Assembly (NCBI GenBank): GCA_028554755.1
Contig: JAPTOF010000003.1
Location: forward strand, 5,789,501-5,853,500
Origin: Cordia subcordata
Taxonomy: Eukaryota; Streptophyta; Magnoliopsida; Boraginales; Cordiaceae
Direction: 5' to 3'
Length of the DNA: 64,000 bases
Shown: positions 12,201 through 23,035 of the stretch, piece by piece
Layout of the letters: each line of letters opens with the position of its first letter
How positions within the stretch are numbered: position 1 is the stretch's first letter
Position numbers and translations under genes: made by a program
Notes under the pieces: model-generated
Databases searched by the model: none
What the model was told of the DNA's origin: nothing
What the model saw: only the letters and a program-made list of their open reading frames with translations

Positions 12201-13448
12201 TTGCTTATGCACTCATGGTTTGTCATGAGCCCTTGTCAAACTGGATGTGAGATTTATGATCCCATAAGCTAATGATCTTTCTTTCTTTTTATTTGTTTGC
12301 TTCATTTTTGGTACAACCATGCATAAGCTAGTGATCAATGTCACGGATAGGGAACTTGCTTGAGGTGTCGCTTATTACTAAGTTCCATCATTGATAGTAT
12401 TGTTCATCTGACTTACTATGTTCTATTTGAAATATAAATCCTGCAGGGCATATGCTGGGAGCCATGGTATTAACAGCCTGTTTAGGAGTACTTATTTTGT
12501 TGCTTTTAAGAAGCTACAGTTTAAAAGTATGTTGTTTTTAAGCAGCTACAATAAAAAGTATGTTGCTTAAAAGCAGCAAAATAAGCACTCCCAAAGAACC
12601 GCTAAGAGCCTGTTTGGCTTTGCTTATTTTTAAGTGCTTATAACCAGCACCTGCTTATAAGTAAAAAGTTACTTTTAAGCTAGTGATAAATAAGCAGAGA
12701 TGTATTTGGATAATATATACTTTTAAGCTATTGACATGTTTGGAAAATAAGTGCTTATAAGTAGCAATAGTAGTTAAAATGACTAAAAAAGACATGTTGT
12801 TGTAATTTGCTTATCATTTTTAAGAGTAAACAAGTTTTTTTGTTTACTTTGACCACATGCTTATAAACACCTAAAAAAAAAAAAGTTGCTCCCCCACCAA
12901 CTTTTTTTTTTTTTTTGGTCAACTTATAAGCAGCCTTGAATTGCTTATGAGTAGATTTGCCAAACATGTCAATTTTCATTTTTGGCTCATAACACACGTT
13001 GCTAATTACCTAGTACTCCAGCAGGAAGTGTTGCGAAGGCCATATACCACACAAATGGGATAACCTGAACAGGCATGCAGAGAATCATCGCAAAGCTAAA
13101 GATGGGATACAATCATGAAGAGTCGACAGAGCAAAGCATAATATTATTTGCATATATAATCTAGATTACCTTTTTTAAGGCTTTCACCATTTCGTCTTCG
13201 TTATTGATGTTATTGCCAAATGCATTGAGGGCTTTACCAAGCAGCATATAACCAATGGGTTGGGCAAGACCATGAACAATGGACCCAAAGGTTCCAAGAA
13301 CCATTAGGGTCCAATCTAATGCATCTGCATAACTCAGAAGTTTATGAAATGGCAAAACTTCTGCTGGGACCTGCTTCTTCTTTTCATCCTCTGTTTCGTC
13401 TCTCCTTTCATTCTCAAATTGCGTCTCTTCTGAAACTCGTCCAGACAT
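2714..13448 (-). CDS. ABCB-subfamily (MDR/P-glycoprotein type) full ABC transporter, 10 exons
   Basis: Exons on the minus strand: 13448-13170, 13064-13010, 12082-11907, 8381-8181, 8074-7815, 7505-7192, 6107-5884, 5220-4877, 4792-4359, 4191-2714. All junctions are GT-AG and phases agree, giving 3,765 bases and 1,254 residues, the normal size for a plant full ABCB. An in-frame TGA three codons before the ATG at 13448 supports the start. Order is TMD1-NBD1-TMD2-NBD2. NBD1 has Walker [10 protein letters not shown] (407-415), signature MSGGQ (511-515) and Walker B ILLLDE (531-536). NBD2 has GASGAGKSS (1038-1046), LSGGQ (1142-1146) and MLLDE (1163-1167). Both ATP sites look complete. An acidic linker (about 615-665) joins the halves. 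Expected to export small molecules across the plasma membrane using ATP; plant relatives move auxin, alkaloids or other metabolites, but the substrate cannot be read here. Confidence 0.94.
5442..5470. repeat. (CT)n microsatellite
   Basis: A perfect dinucleotide run in intron 7 of the ABCB gene, a candidate polymorphic marker. Confidence 0.95.
6340..6950. other. Probable plastid-derived insert (NUPT) in ABCB intron 6
   Basis: Intron 6 (6108-7191) contains a stretch less AT-biased than its surroundings. A 70-base piece of plastid rbcL (6464-6533) is clear. The DNA on both sides, including the part around 6350-6460 and 6690-6900, reads like plastid intergenic DNA, but I cannot place it on a specific plastid locus. 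The rbcL piece is not joined to its normal plastid neighbours, so this would be a mosaic of plastid pieces. The extent is inferred. Confidence 0.55.
6464..6533 (+). pseudogene. rbcL: Fragment of plastid rbcL (Rubisco large subunit, near C-terminus)
   Basis: The frame reads [20 protein letters not shown] and continues WSP, which is the conserved segment close to the C-terminus of the Rubisco large subunit (usual plants have RNEGRDLAREG there). Similarity stops abruptly after WSP; the final residues and the normal stop are missing. It lies inside an intron of a nuclear gene with no promoter, so it is a dead transferred piece. Substitutions relative to the usual residues suggest it is not recent. 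Confidence 0.85.
7569..7779. mobile_element. Tourist-like MITE in ABCB intron 5
   Basis: Left end GGGCCGTTTAAATTGGC at 7572 and right end CAATCCAAACAGGCC ending at 7776 are inverted copies of the TIR seen many times in this window. It is flanked by TAA on the left and TGA on the right, a decayed 3-bp target duplication. It fills most of intron 5 (7506-7814). Confidence 0.75.
9046..9130 (-). mobile_element. tRNA-derived SINE-like copy
   Basis: On the minus strand there is an A-box-like GAGCTCAGGTGGTTGAG followed about 30 bases later by a B-box-like GGTTCAATCCC and then a G/T-rich end. The layout and wording match the other two SINE-like copies at 10488 and 35888. No cloverleaf can be drawn, so this is not a functional tRNA. 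It lies in ABCB intron 3. Confidence 0.6.
9175..9203. repeat. (TA)n microsatellite
   Basis: A perfect TA run in ABCB intron 3. Confidence 0.95.
9213..9890. mobile_element. Probable AT-rich inverted-repeat element in ABCB intron 3
   Basis: The left segment from about 9213 (TATCACTGTTGTTGCCTGG, then TTTTTGTTGATCAAAATTTA) is an imperfect inverted copy of the segment ending near 9880 (TTGATCAACAAAAATAAAAA, then GCAGAAGCAACAATGATA). The interior is extremely AT-rich and has no ORF. I read it as a non-autonomous DNA transposon; ends and target duplication are not resolved. Confidence 0.45.
9892..10690. repeat. AT-rich low-complexity repeat in ABCB intron 3
   Basis: The stretch is built of degenerate, short-spaced copies of TTTTAAAGAAATAATTTT- and AAAAAGTTAAAATTA-like words, followed by a SINE-like copy. 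It ends AAACAAGCCCTA, close to MITE termini elsewhere. No coding potential. Confidence 0.4.
10488..10605 (+). mobile_element. tRNA-derived SINE-like copy with A-rich tail
   Basis: Contains TTTAGTTCAAGTGGTTGAG (A-box-like) and GGTCCTGGGTCTAAATCCC (B-box-like) about 30 bases apart, then a G-run and A-rich tail. The spacing is that of an RNA polymerase III internal promoter. Orientation is opposite to the ABCB gene. Confidence 0.6.
11104..11653. mobile_element. Tourist-like MITE split by insertion of a second copy
   Basis: Left half begins GGGCCGTTTAGATTAG (11107) after TTA; right half ends CATCCAAACAGGCCC (11650) before TTA. The two halves (11107-11229 and 11520-11650) read as one MITE once the inner copy at 11230-11519 is removed. 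The TTA target duplication of the outer element is at 11104-11106 and 11651-11653. Located in ABCB intron 3. Confidence 0.75.
11230..11519. mobile_element. Tourist-like MITE nested in another copy of its family
   Basis: Terminal inverted repeats GGGCCTGTTTGGATTGGC and its inverse ending GACGGGCCC, flanked by TTA on each side. Internally a segment of about 62 bases is directly repeated (11281-11402). TTA/TAA target preference and the short AT-rich body point to the PIF/Harbinger (Tourist) class. Confidence 0.78.
12474..12602. mobile_element. Short MITE (about 130 bp) in ABCB intron 2
   Basis: Left end CAGCCTGTTTAGGAGTAC and TTATTTTGTTGCTTTTAAG; the right end is its imperfect inverse (CTTAAAAGCAGCAAAATAAG, then CACTCCCAAAGAACCGC). 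TAA flanks both ends. Confidence 0.7.
12606..12989. mobile_element. TTATAAGC-rich MITE family member in ABCB intron 2
   Basis: Begins GAGCCTGTTTGGCTTTGC directly after the TAA that closes the previous MITE and ends TTTTTGGCTC. The body is rich in GCTTATAAG words. The same family recurs at 21418, 28639, 30800 and 34545. It ends about 20 bases from the splice donor of exon 2 (13009). Confidence 0.6.
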
Positions 13449-14466
13449 ATTGCCTCAGGTATGCGTGGCTGCTGCATGTCATGCTCCTTGTAAAATTATT
13501 TATAGACTTGATTAATCCTATTTTGCATGAAGAATATGTGCAGGATATCCCATGGTATTACAATAAAGAAAATGGTGGCGAGTGATTATTGACTCCTGCT
13601 CTTTGATGTTATCATTGGCAGCCAAGGGTAAGTTTCGATGCCGCTGGCCAGCAAGTAGACAATGCACTACAGAACAGATAAGTGATTAATTTAGTTGATT
13701 ACCACGACATAATGTCTAGTAACCACGTACGATAATTTATTAAAACAATTGTTTCTAAAAGACAAACAGGATTATCATGTGTATCCTTGGAGCTTAATTG
13801 GACATTTTGCTTTTAAATTCATATGAAACTGATACAGAAACTGTACTTCTGTTTTACTCTTTCTTTTTTGCTTTGAGTTTGGGGATTTTCAAGCCATATT
13901 GGGCTTAAGATTAACCTATATTGGGTTGGAGGCATTTAAGAAAAGCCCTCCAACAAGTGTGCTTACTAGGATCCGAATACGTGTTATCTTTTTTGAGGAA
14001 GTGAGGTCACTACTACCTCAACTGACAATTTGTTGATATCTCTGTGTTTTTTCATGAATAGAAGTTATCTTTGAGTGCTAGTTTAGTGAGACCGTGCTAG
14101 TAGTGGTCAATGCAAATTGGATTTGCATCCCCACATCTGTGCGCACTTGTTACCATGCGGCATCACGTTTTTCCTATTTGCTTGGATACATAATTGGATC
14201 TCTCTCGTTACGTTATAGCATAAAAAAATTATGTGATCTGGAAGCATGTTTTCCTGGATGATCGACATCCAGCGAAGAGTTAAAGAAATTCAAAGAAATT
14301 CTAAGGACCTTTTGGTGTACGCCATTGCACACGTAATGAATGTGGCTTAAGAAATGGAAGCGAAAGAATATTCCAACATGTGACATAAGATACATCTATT
14401 ACATATTTGACTCTATTCAATATACATATATGCACAAAGCATTGTAAGAGAAACAATTTGCATTAC
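13449..14466. other. Presumed ABCB promoter/5' UTR region
   Basis: About 1 kb of non-coding DNA upstream (on the minus strand) of the ABCB start. I see no strong coding signal or repeat structure, and no TATA box I would commit to. Confidence 0.4.
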
Positions 14467-15579
14467 GTAACACCTAGGGGTGGTTCAACGGTAAAGCAAG
14501 TAAAGTAATTGCTTTAGGTCCCCAAAAATTTTAAGTTCCAAATTTTAAAATTTTGTATTATGGTTTATATAATTACAAAAGAATTATTATATTTAGTTTT
14601 ATTTTTAACAAAAAAGTTCAAAAATTAAAGAAAAAGGCACACAATCCATAATAAATTTCATTCTCTCTTATAATTAGTCAACATTATTCCTATCATTAGT
14701 TATTTAGATATTGATGGTTTAGATTTACTTTTAGAATTAAAAATGTTAAGGAAAAATGTAGATTGTAGGAGATAATACTCTAATTGAGGCGCTCAATCAT
14801 ATTAAGGTACATAATTATTTTGCAAATGCTTATTTACCTGTAGAATAGTTAATGTAATGATTTTAGTAGTGGTTGCTTTACCAAAAAAATATTTTTGAAA
14901 ACTATAAGTAATAAAATCTTATTAAGGGCCCATTTGGGTGGTTTTTCTAACATCATTTTTTCCTAGAACTTCTGAAAATATGTGCTTTTTGGAGAAGCTA
15001 AGAGTTTTGATTTTTGGAGAAAGTTGCAATTGAGTTTTTTTTTTTTTTCTTTTTGAGTTTTACCTTTTCTTCAAATCTAATCCAAGTACTTATTGCAAAA
15101 AGATGTACTTTTTAGGAAAGGATCTTCTTTCTATGGGGAAAAAAAATTCTAAACCGGCCCTAAGACTAACAAAAGATTAAACTAGTTATAATATCAATTT
15201 AAGAAATGGTAGAATATTGGATTGGCTATTTTTTAGAGGAAAAAATACCTTTTTTTTCGTAAAAAAGTTACATTACTTTTGCAATAATTACTTGATTTGA
15301 TTTTCAAAAAAAGTTAAAACTCTTAAAAAAGCTCAAATGCAACTATTTTATAAATCAGAATTTTTAGTTTCTTAAAAAAGCTATTTTCAAAAATTGTTAA
15401 AAAAGTACCTTTAGAAAAAGTCAATCCAAACAAGTCCTAGATTAATTATAAAAATTTAATTAGTAACTTTGTATATAGAAAAGTTAGAAGGATAAATTTT
15501 AAGTAAAATTCATAAAAAGGCCCCATCTTAAATGTGAGCTTTAGGCCCCCCAAATATATTGAGCCGCCCTGGTAACACC
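14467..15579. mobile_element. Non-autonomous hAT-type transposon
   Basis: The 8-base target duplication GTAACACC is at 14467-14474 and 15572-15579. Between them the ends are imperfect inverted repeats: TAGGGGTGGTTCAACGG at 14475 and TTGAGCCGCCCTG ending at 15571. Eight-base duplications with short TIRs are typical of hAT elements. The body of about 1.1 kb has no transposase ORF and includes two MITE-like inserts (about 14932-15163 and 15205-15440). Confidence 0.85.
14930..15164. mobile_element. MITE inside the hAT element
   Basis: Begins GGGCCCATTTGGGTGG after TAA and ends ACCGGCCC before TAA; the body resembles the Tourist-like family of this window in diverged form. Confidence 0.55.
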
Positions 15580-16499
15580 AGGCAAGTGCATTTGTTCTAT
15601 CATGGTATTTAATATTTAATATTAACTTGAATTTTTGGTTTTAATATTATATTAACTTGAATTTTTAACTTATATGAAAAATTATTTTCTTAAAATCTTC
15701 TTTTAGAAAAATCAACTCTGTATTTTTTTAAATATTACTCCCTGAATATCAAAGAATTTAACATCTAAAATACCGGATCAAATAATGAACCCTTTTTTCA
15801 GGACACTTTTATTCAATAATCAAGGATTTTTGTTTAATAATATTTTTACTGAAAATTATTAAAAAACTCTATAAATTAACAGTTAAAATTTCATAACAAA
15901 AGCATTCCAATTACTTCAATAACCACATTTAATGCATAAACATAGACTCGCCTTCGTTTTGCGTCCATATTAGCTCGTCTCTTCCGCCATAGCTGAAACT
16001 CCAAACCTTAAAGAGTATATTCTCCATTTGTAACACTTAAAGAGATTCTTTAATTAATATAGTTATAGTAATAAATTTTGCTTGGTACATTCGTAATATA
16101 TACTTCGATTATCTATATGAAAAAATAATGATTTGAGAGCCTGAACTTAGTTTAATATGAAATTAAAGGTTTGAACCTTATAATCTTTAATGAAAGGATT
16201 CAGACATCTAAAAAAGAGGTGTTTTAAATAGATTAGGATCTCATATCACTAGTTCTTTCATATTAATATAAGAGAGAAATCTTAACTATTTATGTCAATG
16301 GAATATAATATTAATTATTCATGAAATTCAAATCACAAAAAAATAGATAATTGGAGAGGGGAAAAATAGCCGTTATGAAATTCAAATTTCAAAAAAGATA
16401 GATTATGGGAGAGAAAAAAAAACATTTTACAAAAGTTTACCTTTTCTTGAGATTTGATTGTCATAAATAACTGAGATGATATGCTGTATATATAAATTA
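15580..16499. other. AT-rich intergenic DNA, no feature recognised
   Basis: No ORF with coding character, no clear inverted or tandem repeat on reading. Confidence 0.5.
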
Positions 16500-18846
16500 T
16501 TAAGATTTGAGTAATGCTATCTATCACTCTTTTTCTCATGAGCCTTTTATCACCCGTTGCGTGGCATCTTAATTAGCGTCCTAGTTGTTATGGCAAGTAG
16601 ATCTTTCTTTATTTTACTTTCTTATTCTTTTTATTTTTATCTCTCATTTTGATTTACTTTTCCTAATTATCTTTCTTTATCCAAATTAACTTTTCAATCA
16701 ATCCTTTTCTTCTTCCTTTCTGGTCAAAATTCTTTTCTCCTTTGTTTCCTTGATAGCAGCCATTATTAAACCCTTTTTTTCCTTTCCATTTGTAGATTCC
16801 CAATTGATTATCAAATCCAATAGCAGAAAATTTCGATTATACCAAGCCACACGTTATGCGTGTTCATGATGGATTAGAAACAAAAAACAGTTCATGGACC
16901 AATAAATCTACAGTTTAGCCCAAAGTTGCAAGAGGCAACAGTCTCTGAGGTATCTTTTCTAAAATTAGTCTACAGTTTTACCCAAATTTAATTAGAAAAA
17001 CCCAGATATATAATATGTAGAATAACATAGGTTGCTTAAATGAGTTCATTTTCTCACTTCGTTTCTATTGGTACTAATAAATTTTCATAATGGAATTAAG
17101 ATTTAGACTAACAGCACAACTACATTTTTTAACTTTACTAAATTTAATTAAAATTTTCGGTTTATATAGTTCGCAGTTTAGGTGATAAATATATAATAGG
17201 CTATAATGAATGTCAATATGTACCCCACATTTCTTCCAGAAAAATTATAGAGCGCTATCAATTAGGAAAAAAAAAAAGTTGTAGGCCTGTTTGGATATTA
17301 ATTATTATTGGATTTTTCACAAAGAAAACTCTATTTCTTAAAAACTATTCTTTTTCATTTAGTATCTAAATTGACTTTCAAAACTTTCTCCAACTGCTGG
17401 AAATTTTAACTTGTCAAAAATATTGTTTCAAAAGTTCTAAAGAAAGACGATTATTAAAAAAATGTTAATCCAGACATGCCATATATTTTTCGAGTAATAC
17501 TATATGTCACTCCTTTTTCCATCATCCTTTTATTACCCCTTACATAGCGTCTTAGTTATCATGCCAACTAGATAGATTTTTTTTGTTACTTTCTTATTCT
17601 TTTTATTTTTTCTCTCTCATTTTCATTTATTTTTCCTAACTTATATTTCTCTATCCAAATTAACTTTTTAATCAATTATTCCCTTCTTCCTTTTTGGTTG
17701 AAATTCTCTCCTCCTTTGTCTAAACTATAACAACAACCATTATCAAATCTTTTTTTGCTTCCATTTTTCAATTCCCAACTCAATATCAAATTCAATAGTA
17801 GAAACTTTTGGTTGTACCAAAGCCATATGTCAATGGTTGCTATTTTTATGCACGTTCATGGATCAGAAAATGGATCCATTGACACGCATAAAAATATTAT
17901 CCTACCGAGCATGGAAGAGTCACTGTGTTTCATTTTCTTTTACTTCACTCTAATAACTATTTTTGAGGAAAAAATATTAGCTTTGCCATTGATCCATCAT
18001 GTAGAATATGTTATCCTACATATTGTATATTTGGCTTTTTTGCTTAAAATTTGGGCAAATTTGTGGATTAACTTTTTAAAAAGATGCTTCAGAGACAGTT
18101 GCCTCTTGCAACTTTGGCAAAACTGTAAAAATTTATTGGTCCATGAGTTGTTTTTGTTTGTGATCCATGAACACACATAAGTACGGCTGTTATTGAATTT
18201 GATGGTCATGAGTTGAGAACAGAAAAATGTTAGGAAAAAAAAAGGTTTGATAATGGTTGCTATGGTTAAAGGAGACAAGAATTTTGACCAAAAAGGAAGA
18301 AGAAGAAAAGGATTGATTGAAAGTTAATTCGGACAGTGAAAGATAAATTTGGAGAAATAAATTAAAAGGAGAGAGAAAAATAAAAAGAATAAGAAAGTAA
18401 AATTTAAAAAAAAAAAAATCTATCTAGTTGGCATGACAACTAAAACACTTATAAGAAGCCATGTAAGAGGTAATAAAAGGGTCCTGGAAAAATAGGTGAC
18501 ATATAGCATTACTCATATTTTTAAATGAAAGTGAGTTGGGAATTGAAAATTGGAAGAAAAAAAAAAGTTTGGGAATGGTTGCTATGGGTTAAACGAAGGG
18601 GGAAAGAATTTCAACCAAAAAGGAAGAGAGAAAGAATTGATTAAAAAGTTAATTTAAATAAAAAAATAAATTAGGAAAAAGTAAATTAAAAGGAGAGAGA
18701 AAAATAAAAAGAATAAGAAAGCAAAGTAAAATAAATAAAGATCTATCTAGTTGGTATGAGAACTAGGATGCCAACTAAGATACCACGTAAAGGATGATAA
18801 AAGGGTGATGAGAAAGGAGTGATATATAACATTATTTTTAAAATTT
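16500..18846. mobile_element. Outer Mutator-like (MULE/foldback) element with long TIRs
   Basis: The ends are GAGTAATGCTATCTATCACTC at 16509 and a decayed inverse ending about 18837. Flanks are the 9-base TTAAGATTT (16500-16508) and TTAAAATTT (18838-18846); the second tandem copy retains TTAAGATTT unchanged at 25153-25161. Nine-base target duplications and TIRs of several hundred bases fit the Mutator superfamily. The TIR extends roughly 350-450 bases. No MURA transposase is present, so it is non-autonomous. A second family member is inserted inside it. Confidence 0.82.
17483..18523. mobile_element. Inner Mutator-like element nested in the outer one
   Basis: Element 17492-18514 (1,023 bases) with ends GAGTAATACTATATGTCAC and GTGACATATAGCATTACTC. 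The 9-base flanks are ATATTTTTC (17483-17491) and ATATTTTTA (18515-18523); the left flank in the second tandem copy is ATATTTTTA (24108-24116), so the duplication was originally perfect. The inverted arms are about 450 bases (17492 onward against 18060-18514), so a transcript would fold into a long hairpin. The ORF at 17755-18180 lies across the arm and has no recognisable domain; I do not count it as a gene. Confidence 0.82.
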
Positions 18847-20039
18847 TTCTCATATTAATATGAGAGAATAATTGATGTGAGAGGATCTTAATTCATTCTG
18901 AACCCATTAATTATTGGTATTAAAATAACACTTCCAAAACATACAAGACTGCTAGTGATTATTTTTATTTGTTATTTACAAAAGGCTACACATGTTTTCA
19001 AAGGAAAAAGTCACGTACGATTTGAAAGATAAAAAATGTAAGATAAATAAAAAGCATTAATACAGTTAGTTAACAGTGTATAGCACATTTCTTTTTTTTA
19101 ATAAGTTTGACCTCTTTCATCAAAGATTTTAAATTCCAACTCTTAATCTCAAATTCTATTAAGTTCATGTCCTAAAATTATTTTTTTCTAATATAAAAAA
19201 TTTATATTAGTTTGCTTATAATTACGCCAATCACAACTAGTTAGTAATTTGTATTCACCGATAAAATATGCATTAAATAAAAAATTTAAGAAAACCAATA
19301 TCTTAACCGGCCTTGCAGAAGAGGAAACACTAATAACTTGGGATAATTAAAAAAAAAAAAAAACAGTAGCAATTGCAACTAGCAAGCCAACAAGGCTTGG
19401 TGGTAGCTTGGGTTGGTCGTACAATTTGAATTTAGTTGTTTCGACACTTGTGTTATTTGGGTTTGGTTTTTCAGGCTCTGACCTGTCATTATAATTTATA
19501 TTTGTGTATTATCATTATTATATTTGTATTATTTGTATTTGATTAGTTAGGCTCTGATCCATTATTATATTTGCAAATTATATAATGGTCTCCCACAAAT
19601 GTTCCTTTACTAAGTATAATGTTCTATCATGCTTTTGAAAAAAAAATAAAAAAATAGCTCAAACACATCTCTCTCTCTCTCTCCCATTTCTATCTGTTTG
19701 CTCTTCTATCTCCTAATCTCTCTATTCTTGTCTTCTTTTCTTCTTTATTTCACCAGTGACATCACAAGTCATCTCACACCGAATAAATATCATTATAAAA
19801 TTAATCTTTTTTCATTGATTGTAACGATATGCACCATATCTAAAAAAACCTCCTAGGTGTAGATCCACCATTAAATGTCACTGTTTTCTTCCTCATACTG
19901 ACGAAGATTCCGGCATCATCTTGCCGCGTCACAACTATCAATCTCTTCCTCTCCTCATCGTGATTCTAACCATACCTCCCACATGGTGTTTGGACGCTCC
20001 AAGCTCAATCCGCCATTAAAACCCGCCTTGCCTTCAAGT

Positions 20040-20660
20040 ATGAATACATATGAGGTGAACAAATAGTTATGAAGTAATGAACAAATATTTGACAATGTAT
20101 ATATGAAAGTCTGTGAACAAATATATGTGAATTAGTAAACAAATAAACGTGTCTATAATTGTGTATCTATGTGTGTTAGAGCAGTGATCAAATAATTGTG
20201 GGGTAATGAACAAATATTTGATGCACATATGAAAGTCAGTGAACAAATAATTGTAGGATAATGAACAAATAATTAGTGAATAAGGGCTCGTTTGGATTGG
20301 CTTTTTTCAAAAGTACTTTTTTTAACAGCTTTTGAAAAACAGCTTTTTTTTAGAAGCTGAAAATTCTGGCTTTTAAAAAAAGCTGTATTTGAACTTTTTT
20401 CAGAGTTTCAGTTTTTTTGAAAACCAAATTAAATAGTTATTACAAATTTAATGTAACTTTTTAAGGGAAAAAAGTACTTTTTTCTAAAAAAAAGTCAATC
20501 CAAATAGGCTCTAAATAGTTATGGAGTAATGAACAAATAGTCAGTAAACAAATATTTATGAGGTAGTGAATAAATAGTCAGTAAATAAAATAGGTATGGG
20601 TTAGTGAACCAATAGTCTATGAACAAATAGTTATAAGATAGTGAACAAATATGTACTGTG
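20040..20660. repeat. Field of degenerate GAACAAATA-type short repeats
   Basis: Words like GTGAACAAATAGTTATGAG recur at irregular 25-60 base spacing. The MITE at 20284-20511 interrupts the field. The corresponding field in copy 2 is 27460-27870. Similar words appear at 41333, 43771 and 63340. Confidence 0.7.
20281..20514. mobile_element. Tourist-like MITE, insertion present only in tandem copy 1
   Basis: GGGCTCGTTTGGATTGGC to CAATCCAAATAGGCTC (20284-20511), flanked by TAA on both sides. The equivalent position in copy 2 (about 27770) has no insertion. Confidence 0.85.
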
Positions 20661-21417
20661 CGTAAACAATATTGTTAAGAGCACAATACTTAATGAAGAA
20701 GCACCTTGTAAGAGACTATAATATAAGGTCTCACATTATATTTGTGTATTACCGTTAATATATTTGTGTTGTTTGTATTTGGCTATTTAGGCTTTGACCC
20801 GTTATTATATTTATGTATTATCGTTATTATATTCGTGTTTTGGCACTTGTGATGTTTAGAATTTTGTCTTGTATTAATGAATTTTTTCTTTTGACCCAAA
20901 AAGTTAAAAAAAAAGTCATCGCAGTGTGGATGGTGGGTCCATTATTTATGGAGATTCCAAAACTTGGTGAAACTGATATTAATGTGCAGAGCTATTATAT
21001 AATATAGATTATTAATTATTGCTTATGTGTTGGTAATATTATAACTAGAAATATGAATTATAACAGGAGATAGGTTATAGGTAGTTGATAGACGGATGCC
21101 TTTAATGGTCGCATTCAATACTATTAGGCCAATAATTACATGTACTGCTTTACTACATTAATTTATTAAATTAATTAATTAATTACCTGCTGCCTTCTTT
21201 CCAGAACACTGGAAGTGGTCATTTTCTACGTGTGAGCAACATCTTGCTTCATGTCCACTCCAAAGTCGCATGGTCAAAGACGGAGCCCCTCGTATTTAAT
21301 GCTTATCTGCATTCATTTTTTTAAAATATTCTTTATAATTTCTGAAAAAGATTTTTTTAAATTAATATTTTTAATTTCTAAGAAAAAAAAACTCAACTTG
21401 AGCTTTTTCTGAATTTT

Positions 21418-21825
21418 AGAGGGTGTTTGGCTTTGCTTTTTTTTTTTTAAGTTACTTATAAGCATTTGATGTTTATAAACGACTTTTGATGTTTATAAAC
21501 AAATAATAAATAAGTAGAAAAATATTTGGATAAAATATGTTTATGAACTGTTAACATGTTCGGTAAATATATACTTATAAGCAGTATAATTTGTTAAAAT
21601 AATTAAAAATTGATTAAGGGTAGTTATTTTTATATTTTTAAGGGATATAAATTTAATTTTATTTAGTCAACTCGAGCTGGAAAAAAAAAAGGAATGGTGC
21701 TTTTCTTTTAGTTGTTTATAAGCCAACTTTACCTATTTATAAGTAGAGTTTGTCAAATACGTAAATTTATTTCTCCACTTATAAGCAAGCCTGACTAGCT
21801 TATAAGCTCTCCCAAACATCATCTT
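21418..21825. mobile_element. TTATAAGC-rich MITE family member (second copy at about 28639-29068)
   Basis: Starts GAGGGTGTTTGGCTTTGC and ends with an imperfect inverse, CTCCCAAACATCATCTTA. The body is rich in TTATAAGC words. Duplicated with the tandem block. Confidence 0.6.
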
Positions 21826-22423
21826 AGCTTTTTTTGAAATTCGAATTAAATATTTTTGTAAAAAAGAATGTGTTTTTTAACAGAAAATTTTTTGACTAAA
21901 AAAAGTTTACCCAAATAGGTCTTTTTAGATCAAAATGGGTATAATAAAATTTAAAAATTAATGGGTATTTGATCCAATAAATTAAATGGAAGATGGATTG
22001 ATAAAGGGTTGATTAGTTACTTCAAATGAAAAGAATGTTTCTAATAGAATTGAGAATATAATATTTATATAACACTTAAAGAAAATGATACAATGCCACT
22101 GTGGTATTTTTTTTCTGTAAAAGTATTCGAATATATGTGTTAATCCCAGAAAAGAAATTTTTTTACTTCGTCCTTGATTACGATTAATGTTATCGTTTGA
22201 ATTTATGACTTTTTATTATAATTATTTTTAGAATTTGAGGTGTATTATTATATTATAAACTTTACCATTCTGAAATAATTTGAACATAATTCAGTGAAGA
22301 CCAAGTTTTTGATTCACTAAAAAGGAAAAAAAAAATCGTGCTTCATACAAAATCATTAATTTGTATGTTCATTTATTTTATTACTACTTGGTACTCCCTC
22401 TGCAGGATAGGGCCGTAGGATTG

Positions 22424-23035
22424 GAGGTAGGTGTGTGTATGGTTCGATTTGGTTTGGTTTTGACCATATTTCAAACAAACCAAAGATAATTAATTTATAT
22501 TTAAAAGAAATTAATTGGTTTTTATCATGTATATAACTAAACCAAACCAATATATATATATATATATATATATGTTGCTTTGGTTTGGTTTTTTATTTTA
22601 AAAATAAAAAATAAAAAGCTCAAGTTTCATACTAAAATTATATATATAAATCAATTAACTATTTATATTACTAATTAATTGTTATATAATTTTACTAGTA
22701 AAACAAAGTACAAATGTAGCTATAACTTGGTGATTAAAGTTTGGAATATAGTCTTGAGATTAAAGTTCAACTCTTAAAATCCATAAGGTTTAGAATGAAT
22801 ATATACATAAAATAAAGAATAAAAATAGTTCAATTTGATTTAGTTTAGTTTAGATATTTTTTTCAAACCAAACTAAATTAATTGGTTTTATTTGAAAGTA
22901 ATTAGTTGATTTTTAACCTTATAAAGTAACCAAATCAACCCAAACTTTTTCTAATTAAACAAAAATCATAATTTTTCAGTTGGTTTGAATTAATTTGATC
23001 AGTTTGAGTAACCCGTGGTCACCCCCAGCCAGAGG
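22424..23035. mobile_element. Probable inverted-repeat element with GGTTTGGTTT-type ends (second copy about 29690-30262)
   Basis: Left side has ATGGTTCGATTTGGTTTGG, right side ends in GGTCACCCCC, and the interior holds several AACCAAACTAAATTAATTGG/GGTTTGG inversions. This layout is common in plant non-autonomous DNA transposons. The superfamily is not resolved. Confidence 0.45.

Noticed and set aside
2714..13448. Idea that the ABCB locus is a pseudogene because of its many short ORF pieces
   Set aside because: Splice sites and phases join all ten exons into an uninterrupted 1,254-residue protein with both ATP sites intact.
17755..18180. 141-residue ORF repeated at 24378-24683
   Set aside because: Its conservation comes from the tandem duplication, and it overlaps a transposon inverted arm. 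Composition is AT-driven and no domain is visible.
20040..20660. CRISPR-like array of spaced repeats
   Set aside because: Repeat words are degenerate and spacing irregular, no leader or cas genes, and the DNA is a plant nuclear genome.
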